Shown: positions 27,342-36,296, counted from the stretch's first letter. The stretch is 64,000 bases of DNA from Thermodesulfobacteriota bacterium (GCA_028278625.1 JANQDY010000229.1:7190-71189), one strand, 5' to 3'. Numbers and translations are program-made. The notes: a model not told the origin generated them from the letters alone.

Positions 27342-27980
27342 TCAGACCTTTTCGGTCTTTGCGGCCATTTCTGATTTGTAATGCTGGTAGTAAGCAAAGA
27401 CTTTGTTGACATAATGGCGGGTTGCCTTGATGGGTGGAATTCCTCCATGGCGTTTCACTTTACCAGCCCCCGCATTATAGGCAGCCAATGCCAGTTCCAC
27501 GTTGTGATCGAATGCATCCAGCATTTGCCGCAAATACTTGACGCCGCCATTGATGTTATGGACCGGATCAAAAGCATTCTTGACCCCAAGGGCACGGGCG
27601 GTTTTGGGCATGAGCTGCATCAGGCCTTTTGCCCCCTGTTTTGAGACCGCTTTCGGGTCATAAGCGGATTCCGCCATTATGACGGCCTTGATGAGAGCGG
27701 GCTCTATTTTGTAACGGGCAGCCGCTGTTTCGATGGTTTCGTTAAATCGATCCGACTTTTTTCTTCCAACCGGCTTAATGGCAATGGGCGAGTCTGTCGC
27801 AGTTTTTCCTTGAGAAACGTCTAGGGCAGCGGGCGGGTGATTTCTTTCAAGCTCCCCACACTGGGCGGATTGAACACGCACGAATAGACCCATACTGAAA
27901 AAGAACAGCAGGTACATCATCCTGAAACAGCGGCGGTAAGTTTGGCCCGTAAACGGCCATGATATTGAGATTTCCTCCAC
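27342..27980 (-). CDS. Secreted lytic transglycosylase (SLT family)
   Basis: The mature domain carries the goose-lysozyme/SLT motifs: ALIKAVIMAESAYDPKAVS with catalytic Glu104, GAKGLMQLMPKTA, and ALAAYNAGAGKV. It would cleave peptidoglycan glycan strands in the periplasm. I start at a GTG (first base 27980) with AGGAGGT 5 bases upstream, giving 212 residues. An N-terminal signal with the core MMYLLFFFSMGLFV follows an n-region of about 20 residues. A longer frame up to 28136 lacks ribosome-site support. Confidence 0.82.
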   Translation of the reverse strand: MEEISISWPFTGQTYRRCFRMMYLLFFFSMGLFVRVQSAQCGELERNHPPAALDVSQGKTATDSPIAIKPVGRKKSDRFNETIETAAARYKIEPALIKAVIMAESAYDPKAVSKQGAKGLMQLMPKTARALGVKNAFDPVHNINGGVKYLRQMLDAFDHNVELALAAYNAGAGKVKRHGGIPPIKATRHYVNKVFAYYQHYKSEMAAKTEKV

Positions 27981-28308
27981 AATTGACCTCCTGTGCTGAA
28001 AAATATGTGTGCTTTTGGTTTTGGTTGATTCCGGAGTCCGCAAGCAAATTATGCGCCACAAAAGGCCCCTCAAGGGGGATACCATCCTGGTACCTTGTGC
28101 GACGCCGGAAAAAAAGTCAAGTGCAAATATATACAATGGTTTGACTTTTTCAATATCAAGGGAAGAAATAATTGTTGGTATTCCAACTCACTTGCACCAT
28201 ATCCCCTATTGCAAACCGGATTTGGGAACTTCAAGAGTGTTTTGAATGATTGACTTCGGTCAAAAGGTGTCATAAAGGAAAAAAGAAAAACCCCGAGGAG
28301 GTATTTGC
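27981..28308. other. Gene-free interval between the transglycosylase and nucleoside phosphorylase
   Basis: No gene is supported. An inverted repeat AAAAAGTCAA (28111-28120) / TTGACTTTTT (28141-28150) with a 20-base spacer is visible. Each arm contains TTGACT, so it might supply divergent -35 boxes or an operator. A GAGGAGGT site precedes the downstream gene. Confidence 0.35.
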
Positions 28309-29130
28309 ATGCTTCGCGAAATCAAAGAAACAGTTGCGTTTCTATCTTCGCTCATGAAAAAAAAACCGGAACTGGGCATCAGCACCGGAACAGGTTTAGG
28401 AACCATTACGGAGAGAATAGATGCTGATTTCCGAATTCCCTTTGAAGAAATCCCCCACTTCCCAACCTCAACGGTGGAAGGGCATTACGGTAATCTTGTG
28501 GGCGGCACAATCGCCGGAAAGTATGTTCTGGCTCTTGAAGGGAGATTCCATCTGTATGAAGGATATTCGGCAAAAGAAGTGACCTTCCCGGTGAGGGTCA
28601 TGGCAATGCTTGGCGCGAAGTATCTATTGATATCCAGCGCTACCGGAGGTCTGAACCCACTGTTTGAAAGAGGCGATCTCATGTTGGTCACCGACCATAT
28701 TAATTTAAAGGGAGTAAATCCCCTGGTCGGTCCCAATCTGGATGATTTCGGCCCTCGATTTCCGGACATGACCCGTGTTTACGATCCCCAACTGATACGG
28801 CTGGCCCGCAAAACAGCTCTCGATCAAAAAATCCCCTTGCGAGAGGGCGTTTACGTGGGGGTTCTGGGACCGAACCTTGAGACGCCTGCTGAAACACGAT
28901 TTCTGCGAATGATCGGCGCGGACGTCGTCGGCATGTCAACGGTAAGCCAGGCCATTGTAGGGGTTCATTGCGGCATGAAGATTCTGGGCATTGTGGTTAT
29001 TACCAACATGAATCTTCCCGACTGCATGGAAGAGACATCCATCGATTCGGTTATTGCAACGGCCAATACGGCAGGCCCCGTCCTCACCGATCTATGGGAA
29101 AGGATTATCGGAAATCTCGACACAGCCTAA
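28309..29130 (+). CDS. Purine nucleoside phosphorylase
   Basis: A 273-residue trimeric-type PNP (MTAP/PNP family II fold). Motifs include ISTGTGLG (phosphate loop), EGRFHLYEGYS, ISSATGGLNP, GVYVGVLGPNLETPAE and GADVVGMSTVSQAIV. The VGMSTV pattern and the Asn in VVITNMN indicate PNP (purine ribonucleosides) rather than MTA phosphorylase. The start follows a very strong GAGGAGGT site. The next gene follows 30 bases later. Confidence 0.9.
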   Translation: MLREIKETVAFLSSLMKKKPELGISTGTGLGTITERIDADFRIPFEEIPHFPTSTVEGHYGNLVGGTIAGKYVLALEGRFHLYEGYSAKEVTFPVRVMAMLGAKYLLISSATGGLNPLFERGDLMLVTDHINLKGVNPLVGPNLDDFGPRFPDMTRVYDPQLIRLARKTALDQKIPLREGVYVGVLGPNLETPAETRFLRMIGADVVGMSTVSQAIVGVHCGMKILGIVVITNMNLPDCMEETSIDSVIATANTAGPVLTDLWERIIGNLDTA

Positions 29131-29160
29131 TGAGAAGAAAACAGGAGGCACCGTCCCCAA

Positions 29161-29982
29161 ATGGAAAATGCTGCCGCTATTCGATTCGGTTTCTTTCTGG
29201 CCATTTTAGTGATAATGGCCTTATGGGAGATCATCGCCCCCAGACGGGAAAGAACCGTCAGTAAACCGATCCGGTGGACATGGAACCTGGCCCTCACGGT
29301 AATGAACCCGGTTTTGGTACGCCTCCTATTTCCGGTGCTGGCGGTGGCCGTGGCCATAAAAGCCCAGGAGCAGGGATGGGGACTTCTCAATCTTTACCCC
29401 CTCCCCTATTTTTTGTCATTCATCGTCAGCATTGTTTTTCTCGATATGGTGGTCTATTTTCAGCATTTGATGTTCCATGCGGTGCCCCTTTTCTGGCGCC
29501 TTCACATGGTGCACCACGCAGATCTGGACTACGATGTAACCACCGGTCTTCGGTTCCACCCCATTGAAATCATCATCAGCATGCTCATTAAAATGTCCGC
29601 AGTGGCGGTGTTGGGTCCACCTGCTGGCGCAGTGGTCATCTTTGAGGTTGTTTTAAACGGCATGGCCATGTTTAATCACGGAAATGTGAGACTGCATAGG
29701 GGTCTTGATCGCGTGCTAAGGCTGTTGGTGGTCACCCCTGACATGCACCGTGTGCACCACTCCATCTATCCCAGGGAAACCAATAGCAATTTCGGATTTA
29801 ACCTTTCTTGGTGGGACCGTATCTTCGGCACATACACCGCTCAACCCAAAGACGGGCATATCCATATGACCATCGGTCTAAGACAATTCAGAAAGCCGGC
29901 CGAAGTCACCCTGCCCCGGCTTTTGCTCATGCCTTTTACGGGCAAAAAAGGTAAATACGCCCTCGGCCGCCGGGGTACGTGA
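29161..29982 (+). CDS. Fatty acid hydroxylase/sterol desaturase-family membrane protein
   Basis: A 273-residue integral membrane protein with the eight-His di-iron pattern: QHLMFH, LHMVHH, FNHGNVRLH and HRVHH, and several hydrophobic segments. Members hydroxylate or desaturate lipids using O2 in the membrane. The finding is odd for a presumed anaerobe and may reflect micro-oxic exposure or an alternative reaction. It lies between the nucleoside phosphorylase and a sugar kinase and may be cotranscribed with both. Substrate unknown. Confidence 0.8.
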   Translation: MENAAAIRFGFFLAILVIMALWEIIAPRRERTVSKPIRWTWNLALTVMNPVLVRLLFPVLAVAVAIKAQEQGWGLLNLYPLPYFLSFIVSIVFLDMVVYFQHLMFHAVPLFWRLHMVHHADLDYDVTTGLRFHPIEIIISMLIKMSAVAVLGPPAGAVVIFEVVLNGMAMFNHGNVRLHRGLDRVLRLLVVTPDMHRVHHSIYPRETNSNFGFNLSWWDRIFGTYTAQPKDGHIHMTIGLRQFRKPAEVTLPRLLLMPFTGKKGKYALGRRGT

Positions 29983-29995
29983 ATAGGGGTTTAAA

Positions 29996-31345
29996 ATGAA
30001 ACAGCACATCTTGTCGGTCGATGTGGGAACGACTGCCATGAAAATGGGGATCTTTCAGGCAATGGACGGTTCTTTGAGACTGCTTCGGCACTTTTCAGAA
30101 GAGTACGGCATCAACACATATAATGATGGGCTGTTCAGTGATATCGAACCGGAGAAATGGCAAAATGCTTTTCTAAAAGGGTGTGAGAATCTGGCAGATC
30201 TCATAAAAGAAGTGGATGTCATTGCATTATCCGGAACAACACCCGGTTTTACCGTAATGGACGCCGAAGGCAATGCGCTGCATCCTGCCATTCTGATGCT
30301 GGACCAGCGCTCCCGGCTTCAAGCCAACGAGATCATCCGTGTTGTGGGTTTGGACAAACTTTTGGCGGACACCGCCAATATGCCCGTGGCCGGCGGCTGT
30401 TCCCTTGCCAGCTTTTTGTGGATCAGGGATAATCTGCCGGATATCTGCCGGAAAACCGCCGTGATGGGCCATTCAAACACGTTCATGGGCAAATGGCTGG
30501 CAGGGAATTTCGCCATTGATCCATCATCCGCCTCGCTTACGGCACTTTACAATACGGTGCGAAATGATATGAGCTGGAATTCAGATATGTTAGACGCGTT
30601 TGGGATCTCTCGGGAAAGACTCCCAAGGGTGCTGCCCGCCTTTGAAAGCGTCGGCCGCCTGCGCCCGAAACTTGCGCTTCAGCTTGGACTAAGAAAGGAG
30701 CCGGCCGTCGTCATCGGTGGCAACGATGCTGTCTTGGCTGCCTACTCTCTCGGGATTCATGAACCGGGTGAGGTTATGAATGTGAACGGCACCTCTGAAA
30801 TTACGCTGGTGTGCCTCCCCAGGTGTATTCCATCCAGAAATTACAATATCCGCTGCCATGTGATGCCCGGCCGCTGGCTAACCCTCTATGTCATGAATGC
30901 CTTGGGGGTGGCTTACGAGTGGTTCCGGAGTCTGTTCTGCCGTGAGCTGACGGTGGAAAGCTTCTATACGGACTTTATTGAAAGAACCGTCACCAAATGG
31001 TTGGAAAGGGACTCCGGGGTGACCTATCTGCCCTTTCTGATGGGATCCCGCTATTCCCTGAATCCCCTTAAGGCGGAGTTTAGGGGAATGACCCAAGAAA
31101 CAAGCCGCGAGGAATTGCTGGCGGCTCTCATCCGTGGGCTCTGCGAATACCAGAGAGAGCATCTAAAGGATATTGCCATTGAGGTCCCGCTGAAAAATGA
31201 CATATTCATAACCGGTGGTGCGGCAAACCGGGCCCTGATCCGTGCAAAATCCAAATGGATGCGAAACTGCAATTACATTTTTGAAGAGCAGTCTTCCATG
31301 AAAGGCGCTGCCATGCTTGGACTCAAATTTTTGCGGGATCAATGA
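29996..31345 (+). CDS. FGGY-family carbohydrate kinase
   Basis: A 449-residue sugar kinase with the N-terminal phosphate-1 motif SVDVGTTAMKMGIF, the LDQRS loop, GGNDAVLAAYSLG and a C-terminal ITGGAANRALIRAK. The two-domain actin-like fold fits xylulokinase-like members. The substrate cannot be assigned. It starts 13 bases after the hydroxylase gene and probably shares its transcript. Confidence 0.85.
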   Translation: MKQHILSVDVGTTAMKMGIFQAMDGSLRLLRHFSEEYGINTYNDGLFSDIEPEKWQNAFLKGCENLADLIKEVDVIALSGTTPGFTVMDAEGNALHPAILMLDQRSRLQANEIIRVVGLDKLLADTANMPVAGGCSLASFLWIRDNLPDICRKTAVMGHSNTFMGKWLAGNFAIDPSSASLTALYNTVRNDMSWNSDMLDAFGISRERLPRVLPAFESVGRLRPKLALQLGLRKEPAVVIGGNDAVLAAYSLGIHEPGEVMNVNGTSEITLVCLPRCIPSRNYNIRCHVMPGRWLTLYVMNALGVAYEWFRSLFCRELTVESFYTDFIERTVTKWLERDSGVTYLPFLMGSRYSLNPLKAEFRGMTQETSREELLAALIRGLCEYQREHLKDIAIEVPLKNDIFITGGAANRALIRAKSKWMRNCNYIFEEQSSMKGAAMLGLKFLRDQ

Positions 31346-31396
31346 TTTTCATGTCGTCATTTTCCGGAATCGACTCTCCCGCTATTGGAGGGTCCA

Positions 31397-31885
31397 CTAG
31401 GCGTAAGGAAACCCTTTCCAGAATTCCTTGTCTTTGTACTGCCAGTCCTTCTCAAATTTCTCGTCGTAGAGTTCAGCAAAGCGATCAATCCATCGCCACC
31501 ATGTTGTCTTCCCTTCCCTTTCAGCCTCTAAAACATCATTCAGATACGTGACAATTTCAGGCATCCTGTCCTTGGGAACGTAAAGAGCGGCGCCTTCCCT
31601 ATGGGACTTCATGGTATCTTCCGGGGTAAAAGCGTGGGCCGTCAGCATGATGGCTGTCATCTTTTTCCGATTGGCGATTTTCAAAAGCGCATACCCGTTC
31701 ACGCCCATAATGTCCAAAATAACAATGTCAAAGTGTTTTGTCTCCAAGAGGTCTTTCGCGGATTCAAAGTCACCTGCCGTTGTGATTTTGGCAGTGGGCA
31801 GAAGCTCCTCAAGCGTCTCCAGAATATCCGGTTCGTCGTCCACGATCAGTATCCGTTTTCCTTTGATCAAGTCTTTCTTGCTCAC
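31397..31885 (-). CDS. Single-domain response regulator with aromatic-rich tail
   Basis: A 162-residue protein consisting of a receiver domain (about 9-125; acidic pair in LIVDDEPD, phospho-acceptor Asp58 in VILDIMG, the switch Thr in MLTAHA and Lys in YVPKD). Instead of an output domain it ends in a tail of about 40 residues rich in Trp, Tyr and Lys (TTWWRWIDRFAELYDEKF). It may act through protein contacts. There is no histidine kinase in the window. It is convergent with the sugar kinase gene. Confidence 0.85.
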   Translation of the reverse strand: MSKKDLIKGKRILIVDDEPDILETLEELLPTAKITTAGDFESAKDLLETKHFDIVILDIMGVNGYALLKIANRKKMTAIMLTAHAFTPEDTMKSHREGAALYVPKDRMPEIVTYLNDVLEAEREGKTTWWRWIDRFAELYDEKFEKDWQYKDKEFWKGFPYA

Positions 31886-32020
31886 AATATCTCCTCCTTG
31901 GCATGCATTTAGAACAGCAAATCATAACCTATTTACTCATGAACCTCACCAGGATTCTCACCTCTTCTCCCCAAAATCTCATAAACCCCAAAAAGCGCCT
32001 CATTCCTTTAATTCAGAGGC

Positions 32021-33301
32021 TCAGGACCAGGTTTTGGTGAAAGTATCTATGAACCGAACAGCGTTTTTCACGCCGTCTTCCGCACGAATTTTTTCACCTA
32101 TTTGGGCGGCCCGTAGCCGCATATCACTGTCTGTCACGGTGATATGGACGGCAGCCGCAAGTTTTTGAGCGGTAAGGTTTTTCTGGGGCATGGGGTCCGG
32201 CCCCACTCCCAGGGCCTTCATGCGCGCTCCCCAGAAAGGTTGATCTCCGAAAAAGGGACAGACAATGGTCGGTTTTCCGGCACGAAGCCCGGCAGCGGTG
32301 GTACCGGCACCGCCATGATGTACCACGCTGGCCACCTTGGGCAGCAGCCAGTCATGGGGAACCTGCTCGATTCTCAAGATGGTATCGGGCAGATGAGATG
32401 TCACCATTCCGCCCCAGCCGCTGGCAACGATTCCCCTTTGGCCCGAAAGGCGAAGGGCCTCAAGGACCGTGGCGCCTGTTTTTGCGGGATCTTTGCCTGC
32501 GATGCTTCCAAATCCCACGTAGACCGGTGGCGGGCCTTTGGAAAGGAAGCGTTTCAGCTCTTCCGAAGGTTCCCAGGGGTCGTCTTTCCGGTCGAGGAAC
32601 CAGTAACCGGTAACCAGGGCATTGGGGGGCCAGTCCGCGGGTCGGGGAAGTACGTGGGGACTGTAAGAATAAAGCGCGGGTACTGGCTCGCCGTTACTGC
32701 GTGCCAGGGTGCCCGAAGTGACGCGGCGGGGAGGAAGCAGAAGGGTCTCCCTTCGCCAACGGTTGATCAGGCCCGAATACATGGCCGCTGCGTAACGCAA
32801 GAAGGCATAGCTGATCCGGTTGAACCAGCCACCCAGCTTCACCGTGGAAAAGAGGATACAGGGAAAGGCCCTTGTAGGTGTCATGAGTGGCAGGGGCAGG
32901 CTGATGATGAGGGGGATCCCGAGTCTTTCGGCAATGTCATAGCCTCCCACCGCCTTTGGGTGTTGGATAATAAGCTCCGAATCCTGGGAAGCTATCCATT
33001 CCTCTTCCAGCATGCGTCGCATGATCGGCTTGAACTGCCCTTTGACTTTGATGGCCGTTTTGAGCCAACCGGATGCGCCGTCCGCGGATTCTATGACCTC
33101 ATGGCCGTGATTGCTCAGCAGGAACCGGACCATATCATCGTTCATAAAGCGGTATTCAAGATCGTGTTGGGTGACGAATTCCCTAAAACTCTCATGCGTA
33201 CACACAGCTACCTGATGACCGCTAATTTTCAACCCTTGGCCCAGGGCCACAAAGGGTTGCACATCGCCGCGAGATCCAGCCGTTATGATAGTGATGCGCA
33301 T
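32021..33301 (-). CDS. GT1-family glycosyltransferase (sterol/macrolide glucosyltransferase-like)
   Basis: A 426-residue GT-B enzyme with ITAGSRGDVQPFVALGQGL at the N-terminus and the donor-binding signature HHGGAGTTAAGLRAGKPTIV followed by FFGDQPFWG. This subgroup transfers sugars from UDP/TDP donors to sterols, macrolides or other lipids. It is transcribed divergently from a TetR gene, 192 bases away, whose operator at 33468 might control it. The acceptor is unknown. Confidence 0.85.
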   Translation of the reverse strand: MRITIITAGSRGDVQPFVALGQGLKISGHQVAVCTHESFREFVTQHDLEYRFMNDDMVRFLLSNHGHEVIESADGASGWLKTAIKVKGQFKPIMRRMLEEEWIASQDSELIIQHPKAVGGYDIAERLGIPLIISLPLPLMTPTRAFPCILFSTVKLGGWFNRISYAFLRYAAAMYSGLINRWRRETLLLPPRRVTSGTLARSNGEPVPALYSYSPHVLPRPADWPPNALVTGYWFLDRKDDPWEPSEELKRFLSKGPPPVYVGFGSIAGKDPAKTGATVLEALRLSGQRGIVASGWGGMVTSHLPDTILRIEQVPHDWLLPKVASVVHHGGAGTTAAGLRAGKPTIVCPFFGDQPFWGARMKALGVGPDPMPQKNLTAQKLAAAVHITVTDSDMRLRAAQIGEKIRAEDGVKNAVRFIDTFTKTWS

Positions 33302-33438
33302 GGGTGCCGACCCTCGAATTCCATTTTGAGGTTATCCTCAAGCCTTCCCATTTCTTCACTCTGCCATTTTCAAAAGAGAGTGTAGGAAGAATGAGATAGT
33401 CGGGTCAAGAGAAATGAACCACCGCCATTCAAAACATG

Positions 33439-33468
33439 TTGACAATACGGAATCCACAAGGATATTAT
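33439..33468 (+). promoter_or_regulatory. Promoter of the tetR gene at 33494
   Basis: TTGACA (33439-33444) and TATTAT (33463-33468) are separated by 18 bases. The -10 box directly abuts the 20-bp palindromic operator, so repressor binding would block transcription start. Confidence 0.6.
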
Positions 33469-33487
33469 TGGTTGGCCGTCCAGCTAA
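33468..33487. promoter_or_regulatory. TetR operator copy 1
   Basis: The 20-bp element TTGGTTGGCCGTCCAGCTAA is a two-fold palindrome of the form TTnGnTGGnCGnCCAnCnAA with 7 of 10 base pairs symmetric. It sits between the -10 box and the start codon of the tetR gene. A near copy lies at 34164. Confidence 0.65.
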
Positions 33488-33493
33488 TGATTT

Positions 33494-34129
33494 ATGGCGT
33501 ATCAAAACAGTTTTGGAGCCATCCTTATGACACCCAATGATCCATCCAATGAAAAGACCGAAAGGATTCTAAAGGCCGTAAGAAGCATTCTGGCTCAAAA
33601 CGGCTATGGTGGAACGACCATCGCTCTGGTGGCCAAAGAAGCCAAAGTGAGTCGAGGTCTTCTCCATTACTATTTCAAAAACAAAGAAGAGATGTTGGCG
33701 AGAGTCCTGAGGGCCAATATGGATCTGAGCGTCGCCTTGATCGGGAAGGTCTTTGATCAGACCCAAACCGCTAAGACCCTTTCAAAGCACCTCACCGAAA
33801 CCCTTCGGCATGTCATAAGGCAGGATCCGGATTTCTTCAATCTCTTCTTTGAAGGGGTTGCGGTGGCGCGGCAAAGTCCAGTTGTATTGGAGGAGTTGGA
33901 GTCCCTGTACGGAAGGTTCAGAAAGGCACTGGAAAAAGGTTTGAATGGCATGGCGACCAAAGGAAAGATCAATCCCTCATTGCCCATGGAAGGACTCGCT
34001 ACGTTGATTACGGGAATGCTCGATGGCATGGGACTTCAATTGGTGACCGAACCGGAACTGGCTGATGATCCGGTGGTCTGGGAAACGCTTGAACAAGGAC
34101 TGTACCGTCTGCTGGAGGAATCAAAATGA
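33494..34129 (+). CDS. TetR-family transcriptional repressor
   Basis: A 211-residue regulator with an N-terminal helix-turn-helix (GYGGTTIALVAKEAKVSRGLLHYYFKNK, about residues 37-64) and an alpha-helical ligand domain. The start ATG is 6 bases past the palindromic operator, so it likely represses itself. The same operator occurs again before the next gene (34238), so both genes are probably in one regulon. The ligand is unknown. A second ATG 12 codons in (MTPNDPSNEK) is an alternative start. Confidence 0.88.
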   Translation: MAYQNSFGAILMTPNDPSNEKTERILKAVRSILAQNGYGGTTIALVAKEAKVSRGLLHYYFKNKEEMLARVLRANMDLSVALIGKVFDQTQTAKTLSKHLTETLRHVIRQDPDFFNLFFEGVAVARQSPVVLEELESLYGRFRKALEKGLNGMATKGKINPSLPMEGLATLITGMLDGMGLQLVTEPELADDPVVWETLEQGLYRLLEESK

Positions 34130-34163
34130 GAAAACGTTTCCAATGGTTTTTTTTGAAAGGATA

Positions 34164-34183
34164 TTGGCTGGCCGTCCAACAAA
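34164..34183. promoter_or_regulatory. TetR operator copy 2
   Basis: TTGGCTGGCCGTCCAACAAA matches copy 1 at 16 of 20 positions, including the TGGCCGTCCA core, and keeps the same symmetry. The shared AAGGATATT just upstream extends the similarity. It lies 55 bases before the cysteine-rich membrane protein gene. Confidence 0.65.
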
Positions 34184-34237
34184 AACGAGAGTTGTTTATT
34201 TGAAAGAATCACCTGTTTTTGAAAAGGGAGGGAAGAA

Positions 34238-34708
34238 ATGAAAGATACCTTTCATGGGGTTTTGAGCCTATTCATGATCTTTGGTAGCGTGGTGGTTGGG
34301 TTTGTCGCCATTGCGGCGCAATCTTCTATGAGCGCGTGGCTTTACGGGGCCGGTTGCGTCTTGTGTTTTGGGGTTATCGTGTTTTCATACTGTTCAAAAT
34401 GCGCCTGCAAAGCCAAAGGGTGCCGACATCTGTTTCCGGGGAAACTTGCGGGTCTTCTTCCTAAAAGAGAACAGGGGAGATACTCCTTTTGGGACTATGT
34501 GGGCGTGATTTTGCCTCTCGGATTCATTTTCGCGTTTCCTCAAATGTGGCTACAGAAAGACGCTTTGTTGTGGGTGTTGTTTTGGATGCTTGCGGTAATG
34601 GCGCTTTTGGAAATCATCTTTTTCGTGTGCAAGGGATGCGCCAATTCCAACTGCACGCTACAAAACGTGAGAAACCGTTTCCCCAACTGCTCTTCCCCTT
34701 GCAAGTAG
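34238..34708 (+). CDS. Small membrane protein with two cysteine clusters
   Basis: A 156-residue protein that I do not recognise. Hydrophobicity suggests four transmembrane helices arranged as two hairpins (about 7-27, 33-50, 87-104, 110-129). Each hairpin is followed by a Cys cluster on the same side: CSKCACKAKGC (near 52-62) and CKGCANSNC (near 131-139), and two more Cys lie at the very end. This symmetry suggests a metal or iron-sulfur site at the membrane face, or thiol redox chemistry. It has a strong GGGAGG site and a TetR operator upstream, so it is probably the repressor's target. Confidence 0.65.
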   Translation: MKDTFHGVLSLFMIFGSVVVGFVAIAAQSSMSAWLYGAGCVLCFGVIVFSYCSKCACKAKGCRHLFPGKLAGLLPKREQGRYSFWDYVGVILPLGFIFAFPQMWLQKDALLWVLFWMLAVMALLEIIFFVCKGCANSNCTLQNVRNRFPNCSSPCK

Positions 34709-34727
34709 ATTCCATGAGATCTGGACA

Positions 34728-36296
34728 TCACTGGGTGATCTGTACCTGGGCACCTGCTTGAATGGTGAATCCGGCTTCGATTTGAACCACCGGCGCTTTT
34801 ATGATGACCCGTGCACCGCTCATGATGATCACGCCGGTGCCAATTGTAACGGATGATACGGCCGTGCATTCGCAATCGATTCCCGAGGGGAAGGTTACGT
34901 CTTTTAGCACTACCGGATCGCCGGAACACCCGGGACAGGGAGAGGCCGCATATGACCACACATGGACAACCGCCCCATTGTCCGAACCAAGGCCCCTTTC
35001 GACCATGAACACCCTTCGGCCGCCGTTGTCCACCGCAAGCCCGCCCACATCCTCACACACATTTTCCTGGCCATCCGGTTTCAGGTAGAAATTTTCAGGT
35101 TGCCAGGTAGCATAGGGCAGAACACTCCACGGATCCCGGGTTCCTTGCGCCGCCTCGCCCAGTTGTGTTGTGTCATAGAAAATGACTTGCCGCTGATAGG
35201 GACCGCAGTGATAGCCACGGCTCTCGCCGCAGAACAGATCACATTCCCCGGGCAGCGGGCTTGTGTTGCACCCTGAATCGTCCTCCGGATCGCCGCAATG
35301 ATAACAATTGGTACTCCCTTTGTGCCCCAATATGAGAACAGCACTTTTGGTACCGTTCTCAACAAAGCCTGCACCATTCCAGACGTCACACATGCTGAAG
35401 CCCGGATAATCGCAGTCCACCGGGTCCCCGCCCACTCCGATATCCGGGCCGGCACACCCCGGATATTTTGTCCGGTAATAAAGCATGGGGATGGCATCCA
35501 GAAAGGCCTTACTGTCGGGCGTGTCCGTCTGCCATGGCTTGAACGCGAACAGGGTGGGACCCTGAGACCCCCCTTCCGTGGTATTCTCCGGGTGGTCCCC
35601 AACCGGAGTTCCCCTGGCCCTGCCGGTCACCAGGGTTCTGCCGCGAAGGTAGAGATCCGCATACCATTGGGGTACGGAAAAAAGATAGTCTCCCATCTTT
35701 CTTCCGTGGTAGGGGGCCGTAGAGGGGCCCACGAAAAAGAGTCCCCGAGCACCGGAACCGTCAAACCCGCTGAACCAGACAGTGGGAAAGGTGTCATCGC
35801 CGAAGTCGCCTTCCGGATACCACGCATTTAAGGAACCGTAGATCTTATCGCTTTCCTGATTTCCCTGCCAGGGCACATACTGAATGCCCGACACAAAAAC
35901 ATAGTTGGTATTGAGGCTCTGAATCAGCCCCCCGTCAAAGGGCGTCATGAAGCGGATAAAATTCGCGACAGGAAGGTTTTCCCAATTGGCTTCCGTCACG
36001 GGCGCGGGAATGGTAACCTCTCCGTAATAGGCCTGGCACCCGGAAGGGCCTTCACAAGGATTTTCAGAAGCGTTTAGGAGGCCTTCAAATCCGGTCACCA
36101 GAAGCGAGCCCGCCCCACCCTCTCCCGCCGGATAATATGAAAGCCCCCGGGCCCCCCAGTTGAAACTCTCAGGAAGCCGGAAGGCCCCTTGGTAGACAAG
36201 ATCGGAAGGTTGCAGACGTTGCGCAAACACGAGGCAGGGAGCCGCTAAGAAAAACCAGAAGAGCAGACAACAAACTGAATTCACATATCGTTTCAT
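34728..36296 (-). CDS. Large secreted protein with C-terminal beta-solenoid-like repeat
   Basis: A 522-residue exported protein. A clear signal peptide (MKRYVNSVCCLLFWFFLAA, then cleavage near VFA-Q) is followed by LQPSDLVYQGAFRLPE and a body rich in Cys, Gly and aromatic residues, suggesting disulfides. The last ~45 residues contain VTIGTGVIIMSGARVII and AGFTIQAGAQVQI, the short turns of a three-strand beta stack seen at the end of many secreted proteins. I chose the ATG at 36296, which has a GGGGAT site, over one 9 codons upstream. Enzymatic function is not evident. It is convergent with the membrane protein gene. Confidence 0.7.
   Translation of the reverse strand: MKRYVNSVCCLLFWFFLAAPCLVFAQRLQPSDLVYQGAFRLPESFNWGARGLSYYPAGEGGAGSLLVTGFEGLLNASENPCEGPSGCQAYYGEVTIPAPVTEANWENLPVANFIRFMTPFDGGLIQSLNTNYVFVSGIQYVPWQGNQESDKIYGSLNAWYPEGDFGDDTFPTVWFSGFDGSGARGLFFVGPSTAPYHGRKMGDYLFSVPQWYADLYLRGRTLVTGRARGTPVGDHPENTTEGGSQGPTLFAFKPWQTDTPDSKAFLDAIPMLYYRTKYPGCAGPDIGVGGDPVDCDYPGFSMCDVWNGAGFVENGTKSAVLILGHKGSTNCYHCGDPEDDSGCNTSPLPGECDLFCGESRGYHCGPYQRQVIFYDTTQLGEAAQGTRDPWSVLPYATWQPENFYLKPDGQENVCEDVGGLAVDNGGRRVFMVERGLGSDNGAVVHVWSYAASPCPGCSGDPVVLKDVTFPSGIDCECTAVSSVTIGTGVIIMSGARVIIKAPVVQIEAGFTIQAGAQVQITQ

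Noticed and set aside
32144..33385. A 413-codon plus-strand frame opposite the glycosyltransferase
   Set aside because: It is a mirror of the GT1 gene with its donor-binding signature, without ribosome site or known motifs.
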